60,530 nt of DNA from Actinokineospora sp. NBRC 105648 (GCF_030269645.1 NZ_BSTR01000049.1:1-60530), one strand, 5' to 3'; positions 7,467-15,159 are shown, numbered from the stretch's first letter. Translations and numbers: made by a program. The notes: generated from the letters alone by a model not told the origin.

Positions 7467-8047
7467 GACTCTCCGATCGTGCATTCGCTGAGTTCGCGAA
7501 CCAGTTGGGCCGCAAGTGTCCAGCGGATGCGAGCACTGTCGAAGGGAACTACTTCCGGCTCGTCCGCTATCAGGGTTGAGAACCGAAGTCGGTACTGGAT
7601 TCCGCGAACACCGACGATCGGGCAGACACGTGCGCGGACCAGGACGTGGCCCCGGCGAAGAGCCGGACAGAGTTGGATGGACAGTTGGGCACACGGCTTG
7701 CAGACCGGCGGCTCGGTGACCGCCATGCGGTTGGGCCATCCGGGCCAATCGTCGCGATGGTCCTTGAGCAACCACAACACGCCGTCGTCGGCCTGATCTG
7801 CTGGGCCCGCGCAGACCTGGCACAGCAGTTTGCGCATCGCTCGGCGTTGGCGGGGTGTGTGGACTTGGCCGAACTGGGGTTTGCCAATGCCCAACGTCGA
7901 TGCACCTCTCGACCATAGGACGCCGTGTGAATCGCGGTCGCCGAGTGTCTCGTCCGCGTAACCGATGCCGCTGGGCAGTGCCAGCACTCGGGCGGGCGCG
8001 GATTCCTCCGCGCTCCACTTGGTGATGTACGGGACCTTGATGGTCAT
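7463..8047 (-). CDS. Conserved hypothetical element protein with CxxC motifs, 194 residues
   Basis: The protein begins MTIKVPYITKWSAE and carries two Cys pairs, LLCQVCAGPAD and PPVCKPCAQL, that could bind zinc. DSHGVLWSRGA and GKPQFGQVHTPRQRRAM are further landmarks. I have a general memory of similar proteins in actinomycete integrative elements, but no function is known to me. The ATG at 8047 is chosen because it overlaps the stop of the 30-codon ORF (CGATGACC). Confidence 0.7.
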   Translation of the reverse strand: MTIKVPYITKWSAEESAPARVLALPSGIGYADETLGDRDSHGVLWSRGASTLGIGKPQFGQVHTPRQRRAMRKLLCQVCAGPADQADDGVLWLLKDHRDDWPGWPNRMAVTEPPVCKPCAQLSIQLCPALRRGHVLVRARVCPIVGVRGIQYRLRFSTLIADEPEVVPFDSARIRWTLAAQLVRELSECTIGES

Positions 8048-8136
8048 CGGTTGCCCTTGGCCGGTTCGTCCGACGCGCGGCGCATGGAGTCGATGAGCAG
8101 CTTGATGGTTGGGCCGCGCGGGATCGGGTGCGCCAT
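8044..8136 (-). CDS. Very small ORF (30 residues) heading the element operon
   Basis: It encodes MAHPIPRGPTIKLLIDSM... ending PAKGNR. A near-perfect ribosome-binding site AAGGAGGT sits seven to eight bases before the ATG, and its TGA overlaps the next start. It may be a leader peptide that couples translation, or a functional micro-protein. No homologue is known to me. Confidence 0.6.
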   Translation of the reverse strand: MAHPIPRGPTIKLLIDSMRRASDEPAKGNR

Positions 8137-8266
8137 CTGGACCTCCTTCAGGTGATGTCTCCACCATCGGGAGCAACCGGGATTCACCCCACAGCGTGGC
8201 TCACTGACATATGTACGTCGCGCATATCCGCAGCTCAGCGGCGCTCTGTGCGGTTACAGTGGTCAG
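8137..8266. promoter_or_regulatory. Divergent control region of the element
   Basis: The leftward small-ORF operon and the rightward HTH regulator start here. It contains the palindrome ACATATGT at 8207-8214, a plausible operator half. The regulator's GTG at 8267 has no ribosome-binding site, and GGTTACAGT a few bases upstream could be the -10 of a leaderless transcript. Confidence 0.4.
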
Positions 8267-9733
8267 GTGGGGACGAACAGTGATCGGCGGCTGTGTGCCG
8301 GCTGCGGTGCGCGCATGGCGTCGGACAACCGGCGCGCGTTGTGCAGCCCGTGCCTGAAGCGCGACGGCAAGACCTCGTCGGCCCCACCGAAGCCGGAGGA
8401 GTTCTGGCGGCGTCCGGCGCTACAGGATGCGTTCCGGGTGCGGCACTTCGGCCAGGTCCTCTACGCGTACCGCTATGAACACCGGCCCGTGTTGACGCAG
8501 GCTCGGCTGGGGCGTTGGTTGGGGATCACCCAAGGTCAAGTGAGCAGGCTCGAACGGTCGGAAGGGCCGATCAACGAGCTGGACAAGCTCGATGCCTGGG
8601 CGCGGGCGCTGTGCATCCCGGAGCGGCACCTGTGGTTCCGGCTGTCCGAGCAACCACATCACGCATATTCGAGCGCTGACTTCGCCCCTAGCTTGGTGAT
8701 CAACGATGCCAACGGGGAGGACAGCGTGCGTCGGCGAGAGATGTTGAAGGTGGTCGGACTGGCGGCTTCCGGCTTCGGGTGGTTCGGAACGGCTGCGGCC
8801 GGGGTTTCGGCGAAGCGGCGGATTGATGCCGCCGAAGTGACGATGATCCGGGAGATGACCCGGACCTTCCGCAGCGTCGACAACCGCTTCGGTGGCGGGC
8901 ACGCGCGGTCGGCGGTGAGCAACTACCTTTCCGCTGATGTGGTGCCGCTGCTGCGGGAGACTTGGGCGACGGACAGGGTGCGGGCGGATTTGTACGGTGC
9001 CGTAGCCGAGTTGAACCAGCTCGCTGGGTGGATGGCTTACGACACAGGGGATTCGGACGCCGGCAGCAAGCACCTGCGACAGGCGTTGCGGTTGTGCCAG
9101 GACGTTGACGACGACGGCCGTGCCGCTGAGATGTTGGCTGGGACGAGTCACCAAGCGGCGTTCTTCAGGTCCGGGGCGATCGCTATCGATCTGGCGGAGT
9201 CGGCGCGCTCCACCGCTGGGCGGTCGGGGATTTCAGCGTTGGTGTCGGAGTCCGCGGTGATGGCTGCGCATGGGTATGCGTTGCAGGGGCATACGCGGTC
9301 TTGTCTGGATGCCCTGGGTGAGTCGGAGCGGGCATTGGCGGCGGCTGAGGGGCAGGAGCGGCCGGAATGGTTGGGGTACTTCGATTCCGCGTATCTAGCG
9401 GCGAAGTTCGCGCACTGCTTCCGGGACTTGGGGCGCCCGGTGGAGTCGGAGCGGTATGCGCGAGAGTCGTTGGAGATGAGCGAGGGGTACGACCGGGGGA
9501 AGTTGTTCAACCTGTGCCTGTTGGCTTCGGCGTTGGCTGATCAGGGCCGGGCGGAGGAAGCCTGCGTGACTGCGTCCGTGGCGCTCGGGATGGCGGGGAC
9601 TGTGCGGTCTGTTCGGACCGTCGCGTACCTGGCTGATGTCGCGCGGCGGCTCAACCGGTATCGGTCGGTGCCGGAGGTGTCGGCGCTGCTCATGAAGATG
9701 GATCTGGCGGCGATTCCGGTTCCGTCGCGTTAG
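8267..9733 (+). CDS. HTH (XRE-type) transcriptional regulator with TPR-like C-terminus
   Basis: The N-terminus has a small Cys4 zinc ribbon (LCAGCGARMASDNRRALCSPC). It is followed by a helix-turn-helix at about residues 65-105 (LTQARLGRWLGITQGQVSRLE) and then a long helical domain with tetratricopeptide character (AGSKHLRQALRLCQDVDDDG, VESERYARESLEMSEG). This is the typical actinomycete XRE-TPR regulator, and those in integrative elements control excision and replication genes. It is divergent from the small-ORF/rep side, so it probably controls that side. Its 3' end overlaps the convergent Nudix gene by 44 bases. Confidence 0.75.
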   Translation: MGTNSDRRLCAGCGARMASDNRRALCSPCLKRDGKTSSAPPKPEEFWRRPALQDAFRVRHFGQVLYAYRYEHRPVLTQARLGRWLGITQGQVSRLERSEGPINELDKLDAWARALCIPERHLWFRLSEQPHHAYSSADFAPSLVINDANGEDSVRRREMLKVVGLAASGFGWFGTAAAGVSAKRRIDAAEVTMIREMTRTFRSVDNRFGGGHARSAVSNYLSADVVPLLRETWATDRVRADLYGAVAELNQLAGWMAYDTGDSDAGSKHLRQALRLCQDVDDDGRAAEMLAGTSHQAAFFRSGAIAIDLAESARSTAGRSGISALVSESAVMAAHGYALQGHTRSCLDALGESERALAAAEGQERPEWLGYFDSAYLAAKFAHCFRDLGRPVESERYARESLEMSEGYDRGKLFNLCLLASALADQGRAEEACVTASVALGMAGTVRSVRTVAYLADVARRLNRYRSVPEVSALLMKMDLAAIPVPSR

Positions 9734-10271
9734 CCAGCACGAACATCAGGCCGAGTTGAGCTCCGGCGCCGATGATCTCACCGGTGGCGATCATGGCTTT
9801 GATGTTCGCGAGGGGGACCCATTCGACCCGGGCGGTTTCGTTGATGTCGGGGGCTTGGCCTGTGTTCTCGGCGCCTTCGGCCAGGTAGATGAGGTTCTCG
9901 AAGTCTGCGGTGCCTGCCAGCGGTTGGAAGGTGGTGAGGTGGCGGAGGCTGCGGGGTCGCCAGCCGGTTTCTTCCTCGACCTCGCGGGCTGCGGTGAGCG
10001 CCGCGTCCTCGTCGGGGTCGACGTAGCCACCGGGGAGTTCCCAGGTCCAGCGGTCGGGGATGAAGCGGTGGCGGTAGATCATCAGGACGTGGTCGCGGGT
10101 GTCGTTGAGGACGACGGTCATGGCGGCCTTGGGCATCCGCAGGACGTACTGCTCGAAGTGGACGCCATCGGGCAACTCGACGTGGGCGATCGCCACGTGC
10201 AGGCGACGGGTGTCGTCCACCAGGCGTTCCTCATGGATGGTCCAGCGCGCTGGTTCGAGTTCCCCGGTCAC
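9690..10271 (-). CDS. Nudix hydrolase
   Basis: A 193-residue protein with a complete Nudix box, GYVDPDEDAALTAAREVEEE then TGW, matching GX5EX7REUXEEXGU with all metal-binding Glu residues. The residues before it (VLMIYRHRFIPDRWTWELPG) form the usual lead-in strand, and the arrangement resembles ADP-ribose pyrophosphatase-like members. Substrates of such enzymes include ADP-ribose and modified nucleotides. Gene order gives no substrate clue, though TIR and nucleosidase-type effectors elsewhere in the window act on related molecules. The start is GTG at 10271. Confidence 0.8.
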   Translation of the reverse strand: MTGELEPARWTIHEERLVDDTRRLHVAIAHVELPDGVHFEQYVLRMPKAAMTVVLNDTRDHVLMIYRHRFIPDRWTWELPGGYVDPDEDAALTAAREVEEETGWRPRSLRHLTTFQPLAGTADFENLIYLAEGAENTGQAPDINETARVEWVPLANIKAMIATGEIIGAGAQLGLMFVLANATEPESPPDPSS

Positions 10272-10296
10272 GGGCTTACGCTACCGTGCTGCGCGG

Positions 10297-10752
10297 TCAG
10301 AATCGCCATAGGAGCCAGCTTCCGACGGTCTGAGGCCACCCGAGTTCTCCGAAGAAGTCAACGCCTTTGGCAACTCCAAGAGCAATTACGACAATGCTGA
10401 ACACAAACCTCAGTGGGCCGAAAAAGTCGCCATTGATTTGGTATTCGGTCTCAACGAAAGCGTAAAGTATCAGCAACGTCGACACGGATAACTTCACCCA
10501 GTCCCAGAAAGTGGGCTCATACTGCCCAATGGCTACTGAGTATGACGCTGATACGAGGAACAGAACTCCCCAGACCGCAACTTGCGCCCAGCGTGGAATG
10601 TAGATGACAGGACCTCGGTCGTCGTGTTCATCGTCACTTGTGCTATTGAAGTGCACTCCGCCGTGGATGTGCCCGGCTTGGACTGCATGGTCGGCGTAGC
10701 CCGAGAACAGGTTCCGAATCGAATCGCCATCGTCTTCATCTGCTTCGTGCAC
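10297..10752 (-). CDS. Membrane protein with N-terminal RHIM-like amyloid motif (candidate BASS-type effector)
   Basis: The 151-residue product has an acidic head, then NLFSGYADHAVQAGHIHGGV at residues 14-33, then three predicted membrane helices (about 52-70, 77-95, 108-126) and a short aromatic tail. The VQAGxIxGG core resembles the RHIM-like bacterial amyloid signalling motifs (BASS3) found on NLR-like receptors and on the effectors they trigger. The NACHT protein at 15.3 kb has the same type of motif at its own N-terminus. Start GTG 10752 is chosen because AGGGGG precedes it at good spacing; an upstream in-frame GTG at 10791 is the alternative. Membrane disruption as an effector role is an inference. 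Confidence 0.6.
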   Translation of the reverse strand: MHEADEDDGDSIRNLFSGYADHAVQAGHIHGGVHFNSTSDDEHDDRGPVIYIPRWAQVAVWGVLFLVSASYSVAIGQYEPTFWDWVKLSVSTLLILYAFVETEYQINGDFFGPLRFVFSIVVIALGVAKGVDFFGELGWPQTVGSWLLWRF

Positions 10753-10869
10753 AGAGCCCCCTGAAGATGTCTGCCGCTGTCCACCGCGCACGTCAGGATA
10801 GCTGACGTGTCCACGTCATCATCGCGCGTCGAGGTGGACAAATCGGGGGCATTGGTCGCTGCCGTCGCC

Positions 10870-12462
10870 CTACTCTCGCCAGATGGGTTCGAGGCGGTCT
10901 GGGTGGAAGCCTCGGCGGCCGTGGGCGGGGTGGACGATGATCGCGGCGAGGGCCTCTTCGATCAGGGCGCGCTTCTGGGCCAGGGGGTAGTCCGGCCAGT
11001 CCGCGCGGATGGCGGCGTGGGTGGTGGTTGCGGTGGCGGTGCGGGCCAGCCAGCGGTTGCGGTCTGACAGTAGGGCCTGCTCTTGGGTTTCCAGGTCGGG
11101 GAGCATGGCGAAGTAGCGGGCCGCGCTGATGGTGCGTGCTTGGCGGGCCTTGGCCAGCTCGGTCAGGTCGGCTCGGACTTCGGCCAGTTCGGCTTCCTGG
11201 GGCCAGGGTTCGGGCTCGGTTTGGGCGTTGCGGCGTTCTGCTTCTAGTTCGTACTTGCGGATGACGGCTGCCGTCACCCACTCGTCGGTTTCGTTGCCGG
11301 GGATGCTGACGCCTCCGCCGCAGCCGCCCTGCTGCTTGGACTCGCAGGTGTAGTAGAAGCGGTTCGGGTCCTTGACGCGGCTGGCGTGGGCTTTGAGGGC
11401 GCGGAGCTTGCAGTTGCAGTTGTCCTTGCCGCAGCGGAGGGTGCCGGTCAGGAGGTAGGTGCGGGTGTTCTTGCCTCGGCCGGATTTCGCGTTGGCGCCG
11501 ATAATCGCTGTGACCTGCTCCCATTCGGGGACGGTCAGGATGGGTTCGAACTGGCCTTGGACCGGGTTGCCGTCGGGGTCGCGGACGATCTCCACGCGGA
11601 AGGTGTCGTGGCCGGTTTCTGGGTCTTGTTCACGCACGTTGCGGGAGCGGTAGCCGCACAGCCTCGGGTTGCGAAAGACGATCTTCACGGTCTGGGCTAG
11701 CCAGCGGTTGCCCAAGCTGGTGGTGAATCCGCGGTCGTTCCAGTCGACCACGATGGCGCCCAGCGGTGCGCCTTTGATGATGCGTTGGGCTGACTCGCGG
11801 ATCAGGTCGGCTTCGGGCTGGTTCAGGGTGCGCTTGTCGTCATTCCACCCGAACGGGCGACGGCCGCCGGTGGGGATGCCTGCTTGTTCCAGGGCACGGT
11901 GCTTTCGCTTCACGCGGCGGGCGGTGTCGGCGGACTGCTTGTTGTTGGTGGCGACCACGATTCGGGCGACGGTGCGGCCGTTGTCGGTCAGCAGGTCCAG
12001 CGTGCCGGTGATGTCGATGATGGGGCGGCCGAAGTGCTCGACCACCTCGATGGCGTCTTCGAGGTGGCGGTTGTCGCGGGTGAGGCGGTCGATGTCGTAG
12101 ACGACCAGGCCGTCTATGCGGGTGCCGTTGGCGAGGTGGCCGCGCTTCAGGTCCTCCAGAGCGCCCTCGAAGACCGGGCGGATGACGCGGTAGACCGTGC
12201 GGCCGTCGGGGAGCGTGACTCGTTTGCGCTTCCAGGCCGAGGTGTCGGGCTCGATGTAGGTGTGGGCGTAGGTGCCGCCCCGGGACTCCACGTAGGTGCG
12301 GCAGTCCTTCTCCTGCTCGTCGCGGCCTCGGATGTCCTTGCCGGTGATCGCCCTGGTGGGGGTGTCCTGGTCCAGCTCGAACGAGAGGCGGACGAGCCCG
12401 GCGATGTTGAGGCCGGTCAGGTCGCCCCAGTGAGCACGTCGTACCTGGTCAGCAGGCGTCAT
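10870..12462 (-). CDS. Large serine recombinase (integrase)
   Basis: A 530-residue protein with the serine recombinase layout: an N-terminal resolvase domain (GLVRLSFEL with the nucleophile region, IDGLVVYDIDRLTRDNRHLE, ITGTLDL), a recombinase domain (GIPTGGRRPFGWNDD), a zinc ribbon (CGKDNCNCKL ... YTCESKQQGGCGGG) and a helical C-terminus. It would catalyse integration and excision between attP and attB. It lies at the right side of the island and reads leftward, with an attachment-like sequence directly upstream of its ATG, the usual arrangement. No separate excisionase gene is recognised. Confidence 0.85.
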   Translation of the reverse strand: MTPADQVRRAHWGDLTGLNIAGLVRLSFELDQDTPTRAITGKDIRGRDEQEKDCRTYVESRGGTYAHTYIEPDTSAWKRKRVTLPDGRTVYRVIRPVFEGALEDLKRGHLANGTRIDGLVVYDIDRLTRDNRHLEDAIEVVEHFGRPIIDITGTLDLLTDNGRTVARIVVATNNKQSADTARRVKRKHRALEQAGIPTGGRRPFGWNDDKRTLNQPEADLIRESAQRIIKGAPLGAIVVDWNDRGFTTSLGNRWLAQTVKIVFRNPRLCGYRSRNVREQDPETGHDTFRVEIVRDPDGNPVQGQFEPILTVPEWEQVTAIIGANAKSGRGKNTRTYLLTGTLRCGKDNCNCKLRALKAHASRVKDPNRFYYTCESKQQGGCGGGVSIPGNETDEWVTAAVIRKYELEAERRNAQTEPEPWPQEAELAEVRADLTELAKARQARTISAARYFAMLPDLETQEQALLSDRNRWLARTATATTTHAAIRADWPDYPLAQKRALIEEALAAIIVHPAHGRRGFHPDRLEPIWRE

Positions 12463-12500
12463 GCTCTAGTCATACATCGAACCATCTGTTGATGTCACCT
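12463..12500. repeat. Attachment-site-like sequence next to the integrase
   Basis: TAGTCATACATC at 12467-12478 followed by GAACC and CTGTTGAT is nearly the same as the left arm of the junctions at 13074 (TAGTCATACATC) and 14385 (TAGTCGTACATC). No glycosylase fragment follows it here, so it is more likely a recombinase-binding arm or a relic than a current junction. Confidence 0.45.
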
Positions 12501-12703
12501 GGTTTCTGTGGAGAGTCGGTGCGAGCGCGTTGGCGTGTTCACCTGCGCTGTGGGTGTGGCGGCGGTATGCTCGCCGGGCCGGTTCCGGCTAGCTTGACCC
12601 TGCCCTAAAGGAGAAGTTGAGATTGTAGGAAACCGAGCAATGGACCGCATGAGCCTTTTCGTCATCTAGTCCGAGGGCGGAGCCTGCCCTTCGGCCGGGC
12701 GAA

Positions 12704-13012
12704 GTGCTCCTCTGGGGTTTGGTTCTGGCGGTTGCTCTAGGGCTTGTGGTCTTCTCTGCTCGCTTCTTCTATGGTCTGGCTAACATCTTCGTTGATCGCA
12801 TTCGAGCTCGAATGAACAAGGATGCGTCAATGCGAACCGCGGTATATGTTGAGGCTGAATCTCCGGCTGGCGGTAACCTGACAAATGTTGCTCGCGCGGA
12901 TTGCCTTAAGACTGTGATTCAAATTGGCACAGTTTATGGAGGCTTGGCGACAGGAGATCATTCGTCGAATGATCCTGTTTGTCCTGAATGTGCGAGAAAG
13001 CCATCCTATTGA
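12704..13012 (+). CDS. Small membrane-anchored hypothetical protein
   Basis: The 102-residue frame starts with GTG and opens with a membrane helix (LLWGLVLAVALGLVVFSARFFYGLANIF). A soluble part follows that ends with a CPEC pair preceded by one further Cys (ADCLKTV), possibly a small zinc site. The DNA is visibly AT-richer than nearby genes. No clear ribosome-binding site is seen. It lies between the integrase and a glycosylase fragment and is probably cargo. I do not recognise it. Confidence 0.45.
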   Translation: MLLWGLVLAVALGLVVFSARFFYGLANIFVDRIRARMNKDASMRTAVYVEAESPAGGNLTNVARADCLKTVIQIGTVYGGLATGDHSSNDPVCPECARKPSY

Positions 13013-13072
13013 CAGTTGATCGCGCGTGCCTGACGCGCCTCACAACGATCCGCGTGCGACGTTGCACCGAAG

Positions 13073-13101
13073 TTAGTCATACATCAAACACTGTGCTGGT
13101 C
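13073..13101. repeat. Putative attR junction A
   Basis: The arm TTAGTCATACATCAA leads into the core TGCTGGTC (13094-13101), after which glycosylase sequence continues to the right. Arm and core are shared with the junction at 14385-14412. Confidence 0.6.
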
Positions 13102-13190
13102 CAGCAGCATTCCCAAGATCAGCGCCAGGTGACCTGGTCGAGGAGGGCGTCGGCCTCCGGGTTCTGGGCGAGGCACAGCTTGGGCGTCAT
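13094..13190 (-). pseudogene. N-terminal fragment A of the HhH-GPD glycosylase gene
   Basis: Read leftward from ATG at 13190, it gives MTPKLCLAQNPEADALLDQ, matching the start of the intact copy, then a frameshift, then GMLLDQ in another frame and an abrupt end at the core TGCTGGTC. It is the displaced 5' end of a split glycosylase gene and encodes nothing functional. Confidence 0.75.
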
Positions 13191-13314
13191 GCGCTACATC
13201 GTGGCACGCCTCGCCTGGGGTCGCGGAGTGATCTGAGCATGTGTGGGACGGGGAGCACAGGCTGTTGGGTGAGCATCGTCCCTGGTCAAGAAGCATGGGT
13301 GTCTGATGGCGGCC

Positions 13315-13342
13315 TTGACACGCTGTGGTACCCAGGTAGCAT
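13315..13342 (+). promoter_or_regulatory. Sigma-70-type promoter of the gene pair
   Basis: A consensus -35 TTGACA (13315-13320) lies 16 bases before TAGCAT (13337-13342), with the ATG of the downstream gene at 13363 and GGGAGG between them. Confidence 0.55.
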
Positions 13343-13362
13343 TGACTACCGGGAGGTGTGTC

Positions 13363-13626
13363 ATGGCTGGAGCTTCGGTGCCGGTGAAGATTGATCAGGA
13401 GACGCACTCGCTGCTCGCGCATGCGGCCACAGCGCTGCGTACGACGCAGAAAGATTTACTGGAGGCTGCTGTCCGCGAGTACCTCGGTGCTCGTCGTGAG
13501 GAGATCGGCGCATCTCTTCGTCGGACTATGCAGTTGATTGACGGGACCGACGCCAGTCGGGTCGCGATCTTGACAGGGTTGTCGCAGGAACGCCTTGATG
13601 AGCTTGGTGGGGTCAGCGAGTCCTGA
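13363..13626 (+). CDS. Small DNA-binding-like protein, possible antitoxin
   Basis: An 87-residue protein beginning MAGASVPVKIDQETHSLLAH. The opening (short strand, then two helices with TTQKDLLEAAVREYLGAR) looks like a ribbon-helix-helix or VapB-type antitoxin, with a charged C-terminal half that could embrace a toxin. GGGAGG lies before the ATG. Its TGA overlaps the ATG of the next gene (TGATG), the classic arrangement of toxin-antitoxin pairs. It lies between the two right-hand glycosylase fragments. The antitoxin role is inferred from size, fold pattern and linkage. Confidence 0.6.
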   Translation: MAGASVPVKIDQETHSLLAHAATALRTTQKDLLEAAVREYLGARREEIGASLRRTMQLIDGTDASRVAILTGLSQERLDELGGVSES

Positions 13627-14387
13627 TGTCTGTTCGTCCGACCCTGCGCTGTTTGCGCGAAGAACTGGGTCTCAAAGTTCCGCCGGTAAATGAGCCCTTG
13701 AATGAACTTGACCACCCGCTGATCGGCAAGGCAAACGGCCAGTTCGCGGTGCCGACAGGTCCGCGTGAGCGGATCAGGTCAGTGGACGACGCGATTATGT
13801 TCAAGGTCAAGGTGCAGCGTTGGCGCGGCGCGGTTGTTGATGGCGGTGAACCGAGTTGGTTGATCGCGGCTGGCGTTCGAGAGGACGGAAGTCGTGACGA
13901 CTTCTACGAGGCGCTAGCCACGGCGATGAAGGCGGCCCGCGCCCGGTACAACGCCGAGCACTCTCCACCTCTCACGACTCAGACTCACAGCGGCGAGTGG
14001 CTTGCGGACCAGGACGATCGCGATCGGTACCGCGCCGAAGCTGGAATCCGACTGCTGCGCGAACTTCGCGCCGCGGTGCACCAGGTGGTCTGCGCATCCC
14101 TTCTCGATGGACGCGAGCACGTCGCTGACATCGGTGGGGCCGAATTGGGTGTCGTGGTCCAGGGAACTGAGGATCACGCGACGTACGTGGCACTCCGCAT
14201 TGTCGGGTCCGTGCCGGACGACCTCGTCGCCGTGGTTCTGAGCCTTGTTCCAGGATGTGACCGGGACACTTGGTATCCGGAGTTCGCGATGCCTGAACGC
14301 CCACTCCGCCCAGGAGAACAGGTCTACTCAAACCTCATGGATCCCGCCGCGGCCGCCCGTCTGCTCGATGAACTCGACGGCACATAG
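13626..14387 (+). CDS. Hypothetical partner of the antitoxin-like protein, 253 residues
   Basis: It begins MSVRPTLRCLREELGLKVPP; notable segments are LIGKANGQFAVPTGPRERIR, MFKVKVQRWRGAVVD and RYRAEAGIRLLRELRAAVHQ. I see no known toxin motif and no membrane segment. It overlaps the preceding gene, so the two are co-translated. Its stop codon TAG is also the first triplet of the attachment arm of junction B, so the gene reaches exactly to the island edge. It is either toxin-like cargo or an unknown element function. Confidence 0.55.
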   Translation: MSVRPTLRCLREELGLKVPPVNEPLNELDHPLIGKANGQFAVPTGPRERIRSVDDAIMFKVKVQRWRGAVVDGGEPSWLIAAGVREDGSRDDFYEALATAMKAARARYNAEHSPPLTTQTHSGEWLADQDDRDRYRAEAGIRLLRELRAAVHQVVCASLLDGREHVADIGGAELGVVVQGTEDHATYVALRIVGSVPDDLVAVVLSLVPGCDRDTWYPEFAMPERPLRPGEQVYSNLMDPAAAARLLDELDGT

Positions 14388-14412
14388 TCGTACATCAACC
14401 ACTGTGCTGGTC
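14385..14412. repeat. Putative attR junction B (right edge of the island)
   Basis: TAGTCGTACATCAA leads into the core TGCTGGTC at 14405-14412. It is almost identical to junction A. Beyond it come glycosylase fragment B and chromosomal genes, so this is the outermost right border. Confidence 0.6.
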
Positions 14413-14502
14413 CAGCAGCATTCCCGAGATCAGTGCCTAGGGGCTTTGCTTGAGGAGGGCGTCCGCCTCCGGGCTCTGGGCGAGGCGCAGCTTGGGCGTC
14501 AT
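14405..14502 (-). pseudogene. N-terminal fragment B of the HhH-GPD glycosylase gene
   Basis: Read leftward from ATG at 14502, it gives MTPKLRLAQSPEADALLKQ, then an in-frame TAG, then ALISGMLLDQ, ending at the core. Fragments A and B also share about 15 bases upstream of the ATG. With copy 1 at the far left, it is probably the original chromosomal gene split by the island. Confidence 0.75.
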
Positions 14503-14523
14503 GCGGTACATCGTGGTGGGCCG

Positions 14524-15159
14524 CTAGTCGGTGCCTCGGTTGGGGGCGCTCATGTCTCCGGTGCCGGGGGTGCCATCGGCGAGGCCGTAGCGCAGGTAAA
14601 CGGTGCCCGTTGGGCTGGTTGCCGGTGGTTCGAGCAGGGTGATGTTCGTGGGTACGGCGCCGCCGTCGAAGATCTTCTTGCCGGTGCCCAGGACGATCGG
14701 GTGGATCCAGAGGTCGAGGCGGTCGAAGAGTTTTTCGCGCAGGAGGGTCTGTACCAGGTTCAGGCTGCCGACGACCTTGATGTTCTCGTGTCGGTCGCGG
14801 ATCTCGCGTACCGCGCTTGTCAGGTCTGGGGCCAGTTGGGTGGAGCCTGCCCACGTGAGGTTGGGGGTGCCGTGGGACGCCACGTACTTCGGGACGCTGT
14901 TGAAGAGGGTGGCGATCTCGTTGTCCTGGCCGCCCTCCTGGTGTGGCCAGTAGGCGGCGAAGAGGTCGTAGGTTCGCCTGCCCAGGAGTAGTGCGTCCGT
15001 GCCCTCGTACGCGGCGCCTACCTGTGCCCCGGCGACCTCGTCCAGCAGTGGTGCCTGCCAACCGCCGTGGGGGAAGTTGGTGGGGTCTTCCTCGGGGCCG
15101 CCGGGGGCTTGGCCGACGAGGTCCAGGGTGGCGAACAGTTCGATGTGGACGAGGCCCAT
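14524..15159 (-). CDS. Dihydrofolate reductase-like (RibD C-terminal domain) protein
   Basis: A 211-residue protein starting MGLVHIELFATLDLVGQAPG, with LLLGRRTYDLFAAYWP (cofactor-loop region), KYVASHGTPNLTW and IKVVGSLNLVQTLLRE, then DRLDLWIHPIVLGTGKKIF. This is the usual pattern of the RibD_C/DHFR-like family of actinobacterial NAD(P)H-dependent reductases. Substrates are mostly unknown and the protein is not a true folate enzyme by context. The ATG at 15159 has GGGAGC upstream. It is divergent from the NACHT gene. Confidence 0.8.
   Translation of the reverse strand: MGLVHIELFATLDLVGQAPGGPEEDPTNFPHGGWQAPLLDEVAGAQVGAAYEGTDALLLGRRTYDLFAAYWPHQEGGQDNEIATLFNSVPKYVASHGTPNLTWAGSTQLAPDLTSAVREIRDRHENIKVVGSLNLVQTLLREKLFDRLDLWIHPIVLGTGKKIFDGGAVPTNITLLEPPATSPTGTVYLRYGLADGTPGTGDMSAPNRGTD

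Larger units (their letters stand above)
13013..13362. other. Intergenic junction region
   Basis: It holds glycosylase fragment A with its attachment arm (13073-13190) and a promoter (13315-13342) for the downstream gene pair. Nothing else is recognised. Confidence 0.5.

Noticed and set aside
4936..12493. TGTTGAT in the intact glycosylase copy and upstream of the integrase as element ends
   Set aside because: A 7-bp match can occur by chance over 8 kb, and no displaced glycosylase fragment follows the one at 12487. The junctions at 13094 and 14405 are better supported.
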